Assembly: GCA_026874595.1 (NCBI GenBank)
Contig: CM049314.1
Span: 70,632,300-70,696,299 of the forward strand
Source: Sipunculus nudus
Lineage: Eukaryota; Annelida; Sipuncula; Golfingiida; Sipunculidae
DNA: 64,000 bases
Reading direction: 5' to 3'
The notes below the pieces were generated by a model, which worked only from the letters and a program-made list of their open reading frames with translations, was not told where the DNA came from and did not search any database. Within the stretch, counting starts at the first letter, position 1. Each line of letters starts with the position of its first letter. Both the position numbers and the translations under genes were made by a program. Positions 11,621 to 23,200 of this stretch are shown piece by piece.

Positions 11621-12108
11621 ACAGAAAACGTACCCCTTAATGTATTGATTATTCCAAACTTGCTGCAGAATAACTACCTCCGCAGATTGAGGGCCAGCAG
11701 AGATATACTTATTCCAGACGGCGAAACAATGACTGTAGAATTTAGAAATTTTTCGTGTGATACAACTTATATCAAAATTAATCTTTTTTATACCACCCAC
11801 TCTCTGTAGTGAGATATTAGGTACAACTTTGATAAGTCTTTTAATCTGATCAGCCAAGATATTCTTTGACATTCTAAAATTGATTCAACTTATGGTACTT
11901 TTATACCTCCTTTTTTTTATTCACTTATCAGCACATCGTATTTAATTTTTGGCTTATGACCATACCATATAAAATCAACTATGCAGTTTTTTACCTTTTG
12001 TATAAAACTTCGGGCTTCAAGAAAATTCATAGTGTACATAAGTTTTGATACTCTGAAGGTTTTAATTGTCGTTTTTCGCCCAGATATTGTCAGCCCTCTC
12101 GATTCCAC
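11441..12108 (-). pseudogene. L1/Tx1-like non-LTR retrotransposon fragment, ORF2 C-terminal part
   Basis: The minus frame 12108-11917 reads RGLTISGRKTTIKTF, then SKLMYTMNF and FIWYGHKPKIKYDVLI, the post-RT region of L1/Tx1-clade elements (GK..IK, SK+.Y, FIW..KPKI...LI). The next frame, 11872-11626, continues with a GGIKKINF block and HCFAVWNKY..LQQVWNNQYI, also typical of that region. The two are separated by a stop and a frameshift near 11880-11917. A (TA)n run interrupts the lower end. Only about 230 residues of the usual >1000 remain, so it is a dead fragment. Confidence 0.65.
11557..11618. repeat. (TA)n microsatellite
   Basis: About 62 bp pure alternating run inside the L1/Tx1-like fragment. 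Confidence 0.95.
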
Positions 12109-12929
12109 ATATTAAACGTTCTTAAAATATTATTACTGTCGTTACTCTCTCCTACACAAAATTTCTTCAAAATTCAGCCATGATTTATTTCGAGAAATAA
12201 GACGGAGGTCAAATTAGTCTTTCACTATGTCATGTATCATTAGAATGACTTTTAATTCGATGAGCTGGTTTTCAATAGGGTCTTAGGTACAGTTCCGTGT
12301 ATTCAATCATATTGGTTGCTGCTATGTCTTAGTTTGAAATGGATCAAAAATGATCCGGCTGATATTTGCATACGGTTTCCAGGAGTGTTATATTACGTTA
12401 GACATTCGTAGGACATTCAGTATAAGAGAATGAACAGAAAGACGTGACATCATGCTAACTATGAAGCATTTATTAATATACGGAAGCGCCCCCTTGCGAG
12501 CAAACTGAGAACGAAATTACAGCGAATTGTAGAAAAGTCAATGTAATATAACAAAGAGAAGTGGTCTTGTGTTCCGAGGTGGTCGAATCAATAGAGTGGT
12601 CTTCAGACGGAATTTCAGAGTTTTTTATAGAGTGCTTAAATATCATTGCTCTCAGACTCATATATAAAAGTATGTTATCATGTAAAAATGTTCGAATATC
12701 ACTTTTTTTGTATTTCTTATATTTTTCCTACATAATAGCTAAATGAGTATGTAACACATTTTTTTTCGTCTGCAAGAGGTTATTTAAAATTCCAGTGTGA
12801 TTATTACTAAACTACAATTTTGGACGTCAACAAAAAAGATAAGAAAAATGAAAAAAATATTCCAATTTACGTATTGAACGGAAAGGATAAAACTATCCAA
12901 GAACATACCCTTTCTTGTGTCAACATCTG

Positions 12930-12981
<52 letters not shown>

Positions 12982-13597
12982 TTCAGGGTGTATTAGGGGC
13001 CTCCAGTTTATATAAATATGCAGGACTAAACTATGGATAAGTGCTGAATATGTTTTCAAAGATTATCACATAAGATATTTTCGTTCCAAAATGTAACACT
13101 CAGTATTAACTTACTGAGTATTAGTATACTTTCCATAATCACAAGATATCTATTGCGCTCAACCAATGTCACGGTGTTTTTTCATATATTTTGCCCCGTC
13201 AACTCGAACCGCTGCTTTTTCTGCACACTGTGCCTATGCTGCTCTCTATCGGATACTTTAGAAACTAAACAAAAATAGTGTGCGGAATTATATTATTAAC
13301 GGAACAGCTTGGTCACATTTTCATACACCTAACCTAACAAGCGTATAATTATCAAAACAAGGGGATTTGTACTGATCAAAATTCTGAAATTCACTTTACC
13401 GGGTTCTTAAACTTTACATTTCATCTTACACTGATCTGCTGAACATACCACCGCTCTCAAAGGTTACATGGATTATTTGCGTGAGCAAGTATTAGTGTAT
13501 TTTCCTGAATCACAAATCCTTTGTAGTGAGAATATATTGCACTTAATACATGTGTTTAAAAATGATATAAAATGGCTGCCACTGAATTTCATGTTCT
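12109..13597. other. Non-coding sequence downstream of gene B
   Basis: Contains a (TA)n run (12932-12979). Nothing else recognised. It should include the 3' UTR of gene B just left of 13598, but no clear AATAAA was found there. Confidence 0.45.
12932..12979. repeat. (TA)n microsatellite
   Basis: About 48 bp pure alternating run. Confidence 0.95.
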
Positions 13598-13909
13598 TTA
13601 CCAAAAATGTCCTCTCCACATAAGAAAAGTAACTGGAAAATACCAGAAAACGCATTGGAAAGAGCAACCAGGGATGGCCGAATTGTAACTCCCAACGCAT
13701 GTTTCGTTTACGTTTATGTTCGGAAACCGGGTTTCATTGCCAACTATACTGAGGATCCAAGGTATGTAACTACTGGTACGTGTGTATACGGAGGGATACC
13801 GCACGAGACATGAGTCATGCTGGTTACTAACGCCCCATGAGGTAACCCCGGCAACGACCCAGGGGTCATTCTGACAGCGACGGCAGTGTAGCGGACCTCC
13901 ACTGTCTCC
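13598..13909 (-). CDS. Gene B exon 6 (Ser195, C-terminal tail)
   Basis: Acceptor ttttttag precedes GGAGACAGT; phase 0, 103 codons plus stop. Encodes [33 protein letters not shown] and a tail with NETR and NETC glycosylation sites and a hydrophobic end. Confidence 0.88.
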   Translation of the reverse strand, partial: GDSGGPLHCRRCQNDPWVVAGVTSWGVSNQHDSCLVRYPSVYTRTSSYIPWILSIVGNETRFPNINVNETCVGSYNSAIPGCSFQCVFWYFPVTFLMWRGHFW

Positions 13910-15910
13910 CTAAAAAATACAAAAAGAAATATGTAGGCACATGTTCATGGGTTATATAAAGAATTTTAGAGTTAATTTATTAATTAAACATAGATGTAAA
14001 TTAGTACTATTTATGATGGATCCTGTCCTTGCAGATTCCGTAACGATAGTAAAATTTTCATCTCAGGGACCTATATTTTACGTATCAGTTGCTTTCGATC
14101 GTATCACAAGGTCATCAACAGAAGACTGGCGTGCTTGACAACGACTCAGGGGTTATCACATAAGACAGGGATCATATACATGGGACTTTTGAGCAGGACA
14201 CCTCCACAACATCCCCACCCAGATCTATACATTCACAGTGTTCCATCTGTGCGACATTGAACCATTTATCGACCATCTCAACAGCAGAGACTTCAACATC
14301 CACTTTACGAGAGAGCTGGGGGATGGTAAATCCCCCTCAGCAGAGCAGAGGATATAATGATCAGCTTCGTCCGTCCGTTCGTCCGTAAACAATTTTGTGC
14401 CAGGGGATATCTCTAAAAGTTTTACTCACATCTACCTCTAATTGTAGCAGCAGGTGCATCATATGGGCAGGGGCGGATCCAGGATTTAGGAAAAGGGGGG
14501 GTCCAACCCAGGAGGACTAATGAAAATCCTAAAAAAAAGGTCATCACGTCTGGAAAAGGGGGGGTCCAGGCCGCAAAATTACGTCTAATACCCCTTAAAA
14601 AAGGTTGCTTCGGGTGAAAAAGGGGGGGGGGGTCCGGACCCCCTGGACCCCCCCTGGATCCGCTTCTGTATGGGTATCCAGAGATGAATAGGTTTTTATC
14701 ACACTAACCCGAAACCTGGGCCTAGAACCTGCTTAGATTAACAGCCACTTGTCATATGATTCCTATGGTCAAGCACGCCAGTCTGCTGATTAGTAGCATG
14801 TAATACAGTCAAAAGCTTCAGATGTGAACAATGTAAGTCCCTGGGGGGAGAATTTACTAACTTTATCAAAGTAAAAAGGTAGTTGGCAATGGAATCTAGA
14901 AAAACGTATATAGATGGCAAATGAAACTTCTTCTGCCCTTTTAACACCTCTCTAATCCTTAAATGCCTGATACCTCAGATATGCCATGCAGCTCGAAAAT
15001 TAGGTTAAGGTATCTAAAGTAGAAAAAATGTAAATCTGTCACATGTGATTAACTCAATGACCAAAGGGCATTTTTTGGAAAGCAGCCACGTTGGATAGCT
15101 AACACAGAGAATCGACTATGAAAAGGAAAATTTGTTATGGAATGTACGGCCTTGGAAATAAGGTCAATGTAAATATAAATATCAGGTGCATATCTGTCAT
15201 CTGTGACTAATATTGTACGTTTCCTAAAATCAGCTTGGTGGAGATCTAACGCAAGCACGAGAGAAGAAAGATGAAAGGAACACTAAATAAAGGAAATATT
15301 TTAAAAATGTGATCGCGGGTTTTGCGCTTTAGAGAGTATGACCCACATATTGATAGACAGTTAAAATGATCAACCCCTATAAGCTTCATCCCACTTCGAG
15401 AAAGGCTTAACAAAAGAAAGAGAGGAATAGATAGGAAACAAGAATGAAATGAAAAGAAGAAAGAAAGAAATGCTTCAATATTTCCTTTTGCTGATGTGTC
15501 AGGCAACAAAATCGAAATTGGATCTATATACACGAACGACATCAGGGAAAATGTTTAACAAACAGCAAAACACCAAAATATCAGTCGAGGAGGACATCGG
15601 AACGTTTCGGGTATGGATATGTTTACATAGGCTATGTTGTACCCCTCCCTGTGTGTGACGGAATACACATTTTCATCTGCTCTCTGTCTATCTGTCTGTC
15701 TCTGTTTCTCTTTTACCAACCTGACACGAGCCGCCGTTTACGGCGTTGACACAGATGTTAGAAATGGTGATGGTGGTGTTCTTGATAAACCCGAGCCTTG
15801 ACCGACATTCCTCGTTAGATATTACTGGGATTCTCAGCTCCTGTAACTTATTTGGGTAACCAGTTCCAGTTGCGCCACCTTTAGAAATAATACCAATATT
15901 ACTACTGTTC

Positions 15911-15944
<34 letters not shown>

Positions 15945-17228
15945 CACTTTATTCATTATAATAATAATAATAAATTACTATTATCACTATTATAATTATT
16001 ATGATTATTATCGTTTATTTCAAGCATTTTATTCTGTATATGTAATGTTACGTGATTATACTTGTAGAGTACAAAATGTCATATTTTATTGTCTAATTAA
16101 CTCAAGTTCATCGAATACTAACTTCCGTTCTATTAACTTTAATGTTGTTAATTTTTAATTTGAATACTGAACCTTACCCAGCTTTCCCCATCCAGATATG
16201 TAACACTCAGCCCCGACAAAAGTATCTTCAGTGTCCGGTAGGAGCGCTGGCTGTGCATTGTCTGTGAAGACTGCAGGCGTTTCAAGCTCAATGATGCTAA
16301 TGTCGTCGCCGATACCAGCGTTAATATACGACGGATGCTGAGGCAGACAGAATTCCAAATGTGTAAGTACTCAGATAAACAGCAGATTAAATAGGCGATT
16401 TGACTTCTCTCACTCTCTCCCTGACACTTTATCACTCTTCTTTCTTATTATCCCATTCTCACTCACAAAAAAACTCACTTTCTCTTTTTGCCTCACTCTT
16501 ACTTTCCTGGTCCCTCTCTCTTTGACACGCCCTCACAATCTCTTACACTATCAATTTCACACTCACCCTCTCTTTCTCTCTCTCCCTCTATTCCCCTTTA
16601 CTTCTTTCTCGCCCTCCCTCTGTCTCTTTTTGTCTCTATGTATGATTTTGAAAGAAATATATACAAAATGATATACACGTATATGTACATAACAAATTGT
16701 CATAAAAGGGTGATTTTAAAATATCTTTACAACTTTTACAAATTAAATCATCTTCACCACGCTTAAAAGAGGAGGTGGGATTTGACTTACATTTGTGATA
16801 TTTCGAACCAGTCTTTCTTTTTCAGGACCAGGAGTCTCCGCAAAATCGTAGTGTCCAATCACTACAAGATAATCACCAACCGGGCTGAAATCAATGGAGT
16901 GTAGTGGACATTTATTACTCTAATTATAATTGGTGTTCTCCTCCAAAATGTATTTTAAAAGGTCGTTCTCCAGCGACTCCCACACCACGTGACCAGTCAC
17001 GTTCCAGCGCACCTGACAGACAAGGGGTCTGGGATTGTGATCAATTAACACTTATCACTATACATAAATCATAGGGACTAGGAACAATTAGAGTGACTAT
17101 AAGTGTAGTACTTTATAATTGTTGTATCTTAAGAAAATATTTGGTATATCAATTGAATACGAATGTCGCGTCACATGATAAGTACTCTAACTTATACATA
17201 TATTAAAGGTAGAATTAATGATCGAATG

Positions 17229-17287
<59 letters not shown>

Positions 17288-20200
17288 CCGCTTCAGTCGG
17301 TTCCATGTTTCGTAGAATATGCGTCAGCTGTAAATATTTCAGTATAAGGCATCTGATGGAAAGTTGACGTACCGTTGAGTACAGTGAGCGGCCGACATGA
17401 CATAGTTATGAGAGAGCAGAACGCCCCCACACATGTGGAAAGATCGGCCAGGAACTGGGGTGTTAAGCCTCAGACTGACTTGCCATGGCCACCTCCCCTC
17501 ACCGGCGTCATGGCCGTTCACGATCGAGGGTATGACGACAGACGCCGACGAAGACCCGACATCCGGCTTTTCGGCTCCTGAAAATAAACATAAAACCATT
17601 TATTCGACTTTTGGCTTTTTCGTGCAAAGTTTCAATCTTAGAGTGTTAACTATAACACACACACACAACGTTTACTTCTAGACAATATTTTGGTCTTGGT
17701 CAAGATTCGCCTAAAAATTTGCAAAAAAAGTTGCGCGACCGAAAACGTAAGGGAAATTGACAGAAAATTTTCGAAGATATAGAGAACAATTGGAACTTGA
17801 TTTGGCCCGCATAGCGGACACCTCGACAATATAAGAACTCTTGTGTCGTCTCCGAAGATAGCATGTATCATTAGAAATTCCGTTATTTTGACGTAATTGC
17901 CCCTCAACATTTCCATCATGATGACTTTTTAACTTGGATGACGTCAGATAATATAACTCACTCACAGCCACTACATCTTTAAAAAATGTATACACCTTGG
18001 TTGTTGACAAAATGTCCCAATATGTTACTTTAAGTTTCAATTGAATTTACCATTTTTGTTATTTTTGTATAGAAAGAAATGATTACATTTTTGGTTTGTA
18101 ACAAATTTATTTATAGATGCAAAAATACTAATTTCGAGCAATCCAGATCCTGAACCGCATTTAAAGTTCATCACTGGGTCCCCCTAAAATTGGCGTATTC
18201 CTTGATCAATTTTCCATCCCTCCTTAAAACTTCATTGTTCTCTATTCTGAATTTATTTAGATAATACGTGGAAAACAAACTAGAAAGGTCGAGGGCTTGA
18301 CCTACATTTAATATTTCTAGACAAAAAAAAGAGCAAATTTTTACTAGTATTCTATTAAAAGCTCGCTTTTTCCAGTTAATGAGAAAGTGTACGAAATTAG
18401 GGTTGACTCTTACCCCACAGAGACCTAATTTCAAGTTTCCAAGGAGACTTTCACGGACCTCCTAGGATGTCAAGTTTAAAGATTCTAGGTCCAGTGGTTA
18501 CGATTTAAGCCAGGTTAACGGACGGCCGCATCTTTGAAAGCCTCAAAAATTGAGAAAAAAATGCTTAAAAATTCCAAAGAAAATCCAGGTGGTGCCACTA
18601 GGCTTCAGGAGATGATGAAACACTTCGTTATCAATATGCATGCAAGAATTATTATGATCAAATCATTAGTTGTTCAGATACTAATGTTTTTGTATCAAAT
18701 TTAAAATTATTCTGGGGGTACTTACGAGCCCGTTATCTCGGAGGATATAGGTAACAGAGACCTAATAAACGGTTTCTGCAGAGAAATTTTGAGGAACTCT
18801 CAGGATGTCAAGGTAGAAGATTCTGGTCCAATGATTGTTATTTGTGCTCTGCTTTGGTATTAAATTTCCAATTTTTCGGAGGGGGGGGGGTGTACTTATG
18901 AGCCCATAGCTCGGAGAATATGGGTAACAGAGACCTAATTTTAGGTTTCAAAGGAGACATGTTATAGACCTTCCAGGATGTTAGGTTATAATATCCCAGG
19001 TTTAGTGGTTACGTTTTGCGCCCATCTTTGACGGTCTCATAAAAGGAAATTCCCATAAATATGAAAAAAAAATCCAGGTTGTGCTACTAGTCTGCAGCAA
19101 CTGATGAAACACTACATAACCAATATCCATGCAAAGAATTATGGTGATCGATGCATAACCTGTTCAGACACTGGAGCTTTTGTATCAAATTTTTAATTAT
19201 TCTGCGACGGGGGTACTTCTGAGCCCCATAGCTCGATCAGAGAATCTGGGTAACAGAGACCTAATTTCTCTCTGTTCTCCAAAAAGAAGAACTTTTTGGG
19301 TATGTTTTGAATTTTTTCCTTTTTATTTTCTCTTAAATTACATGTTCTCCTACTTTTTTAAGGCGAGAAGATGCCATCAGAAGAGGGATACACTAAAGAG
19401 GGTTGCGACGTGGTAACGATTAATACTAGGAACTCATTGGTCTCGACGCACAGTTGCATTTGTCTATAAGGATATTTTTATCAGCTTTTTGAAACTGTGC
19501 GTCCTGTGATCAAGTTTGAAACCAATCTGTCTACCTAAATTGAAGTTATCATCCATAAACTAAATTGTGAATGGCTGGACCCTGTGACCTTAACCTTGAT
19601 AAAAAGTTTGGCATCCACAATCTTTAAAATTGCATCCACAATCCTTTGAAGCAATTGGTCTTGTTATTTTGACTCGTGACCCCATGACCCCAAAATCAGA
19701 AATATTCTTACTTTATTGGTGGGCCATACATAGAATTATAATAAAATGCAACGGTGGAATAATCCTTCAATCACTTTTTTATTTTATAACGAATTATGCA
19801 AGCCCTAGCATACCCTGTTTTTTTTCTATATAAATTAAACATTACTTTTCTGGAAAATCTATATATTAATTTTTTTAAAGTAATAACTTAAATGGAACAC
19901 TGAAAACTCCGTAATCTGCCAGTAGTGTCAATACAACAATCAGCAAAGTCATGCGTGAATCTGTGCAACCTGCCATTATACATCTATACACGAGCCCCGA
20001 CCTTCCTCGCCGTTAACCGAGTATATTATAATGTTAGTCAGAGATCTTTTTATTGGTGTAAAGTGAGTTATGCAAGTCGTGTCATATCTTGATGTGCGGA
20101 AATGACCCGGCGACGATCACGTTATCAAATCGATTCAGTTGTGATTGTTTAATGTTGCTTATCAAAATCAAACATGTCACCGCCTCACTATGAATTGCAG

Positions 20201-23200
20201 TGTCAAGTGTATTATGCAGAATAACAATATATTACAGTGAATGGGTGTAATGGGTACACATAGTTCCTAAAACTATCACTAATTAAAACGTCAATTCCAT
20301 ATTATCATGAATTTACTTATATTAAAAGTATTAGGAAATCAACTTATCTTATTGCATATTATTCACCTGTGTCACTGGAAATTAGGCTACCAAGTATATA
20401 TACCACCATCAATATACCCATGCTGAACAGTATATTAATACTATAATTGATGGTGGTCGCACAGGACTTTTGTTAAAGAACTCCTCCGTGGACACGCCTC
20501 CGATATGCACGTTTTGGTCTTGAACTGTCGGGAACCAAGTGCGTCCCAGGTGAGGCCACTTCCACTTTCCCCATCAATAGAGATATTTTATCTTAACTGT
20601 CAAAGGATCTATAGCAACATCATATGTCGGCAATAACGATTATGTATCAAGGCAGAAAGTAGTTTGATACTCTAATTTAGGGCCCTAGGCCTTCCTCAAT
20701 CATTTTCTGTTCAGTATGTGACGCTGCTATTTACTTCAGCAGCAAGCAGTGCAAAAAAAAGGGAAATCAATTCCTAATGAGGTTTAAAAATTTTTCGAAA
20801 GTTATATTAACAAAACGCAACTACCGGACTTTAAAAAAAGTACTTACACTGAATGGACCGGATCATAACACACCTCTTGGTTATTGCCAGGCTTAATGTT
20901 ATTGTTTGGTAAGTTATAAGAAATAAGTCAAAAGAAAGAAAGAGCGGATCATAACAAACCTCTTGGTTAATGTCAGGCTTTTTAATGTTATTGTTTGGTA
21001 AGTTAAAAGAAATCAGTGTCTCGGTTTTCAAGCCAACATAGGGTTTTAATAGTGTATGCTAAAGTATACGGATACACCGTTTCAGTGGTTGTTTATCTTA
21101 TTGCACAAGATGCACTTCATGTGTATTTCATGTGTGGCTGATTGTTGTTTAAGTTTCTTTTGTGGAAGTCCCGCTGGACTCCTCTATCTGTTTCTGGCCA
21201 GTTGTGTGTGGACTATATATCGGATCAGCAGTTTTACTGGTGGAGGGTGTGTGCCTGTCGCGAACTGAGAGATACGTCTTCGGTTATCATGCCATGGCTG
21301 TGGTCTTTTCGTAACAGAATGAGGCATGCTCAACTTAAACACCTCCTGACGGCATGATATTAGCTATTTTTGCAAGGAATCGTTTTCATTAGAAAGAAAA
21401 AAGACCTAGTTTGATTAATAACTTCCTGTCTAATCTTGTGATTACTAACCCTGAACCACATGGTTGTCGGCCTTGACGACGGGCCTTCCTGCCTGCCTAT
21501 CTCAATTAAAAGTAAATAATAAAGAGGTGAACTATATAACGCTAGGGAAATGTCAGATAAGTTAGAGTTAAAAGGAATTGACACAGTAAAGTAACAAATG
21601 TAACGGAAATCTACACTAATAGCAATTCAAGCACCTGTGGTCGGACGAGGTTGGAACATTGCGCTAATTGCGGTTCATGCATACATTTATTGACTCGCTG
21701 GATTGTGTAGTAGCAGAGCATTTTATCTCTCTTCTTTTCTCATTCCTTATATCCAACTTGCTTTGTTTAATGTTCCGTGTATCAAAAACTTTTAATGTAT
21801 GTAAGATTACAAGTGCAAGGAAACAATTACTTCTCGCCTAACACTGGGGGACATGTGCAAGAGAGGCTGCCTGTGGAGAATACAATCCTTCCATTTTCAT
21901 CTAAAAGATTCATATCTTAGATTCTTTATTTCATCAAATGAAAAAAAAGGGAGTACTGATTATGGAAGCGATGACATAAAAAGCTCGTTATATGATATAA
22001 AAGCTAAAAAATATTTTCGTATATTTACAAACTTGAGTACTTAGGGTAGAGAACAATGATATTTGCAGTCAACCTCAATGTAAAGTACATCTGGTCTTAA
22101 GATCTAAAATCATCAAGAAAAAATCCGCAAAATGATCATAAAAATTATTTCGTGTTCCTGATCTAATTTTTATATTGTTTTACTATCAAAAGAGATAAGT
22201 TTCCTAAAACAGATCCACCTATTTCTCCATATAAAACAGTTGTTAAATTTATAACCATATTGAATCTTTTTTGTTTACACCAATTGTCAATATCTGCCCA
22301 TAGTTTTTAACCTTGTAGCAGGTTCAGAATAAGTGCAATAAATTTGTGTAACAAGTAATTACCTACTAAGCAATTATTTAACATTTATAATGGAAAACTT
22401 TAGACTTTGTATCCATACATATTGTAAAGGGAAGCATATAAATTTCCTCATAGTCATCTTATACAGCTGGAACTTATGTTGCCACCTTAGGAAAAAACGG
22501 CCCATCATCTAATGTTGTTTTTAAACAAGAGTAAATCATTCTTGTTGATGAAACTTCTATAAAACCTTATTCTTAGCACGCTTTATAATTCATCGGGCAA
22601 CAGATGTTGAGGGGAACCTGAGAAATAATGGGTCGGTGCTGTTGTCTTAATATAACCCCTTTACCTGGTGTATAACAGAATTCAATTCCGGTCTCGGTCT
22701 TAATGACAGGACAGGACAGTTGGACACGATTCATCTTATTTTTTTTTATATCCTGGTGTTAACCAGGCCTTGTGACTCCTGCACCTGCGGGCTCTGGATG
22801 TGTAATATTCCACATTGCTGGGTCATAACATCGAGGAACCCCCCGAGAGGCACGATTGTTTATAAGTTAAGATGGAAATCATTATGTCTATCCAAACCGG
22901 AGTTATTATCCGGAAACAATAAGGACGAACGTACAGAATAACAGACAGACGGACGGACAGGGTGGTTACTTTAAGGCATTCGTATATTTCAGCAGGGCCT
23001 TAATAACCACACAGAGTTTAAGGACACTAGACGAAACCACACTTGAAAATCTGATTGTATCAATATAATTTGGCAGTCTCAAAGTAAAGGAAAAGAATGC
23101 GTCGAAAATAGAACAAGTGACCCATGAGTCATGACGATAAGCCGACTGACATGTTGACAATATGTCCTTGCACAAGCAACTAATTAAGATAATTTCAGGT

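Noticed and set aside
16148-16435. 95-residue minus-strand frame over gene B exon 4
   Set aside because: It reads through the exon in the wrong frame; the HPSY..GWGKL frame matches the family.
18421-19290. A CRISPR-like array of direct repeats
   Set aside because: Units are ~350 bp, diverged and without unique spacers, in a eukaryotic intron.
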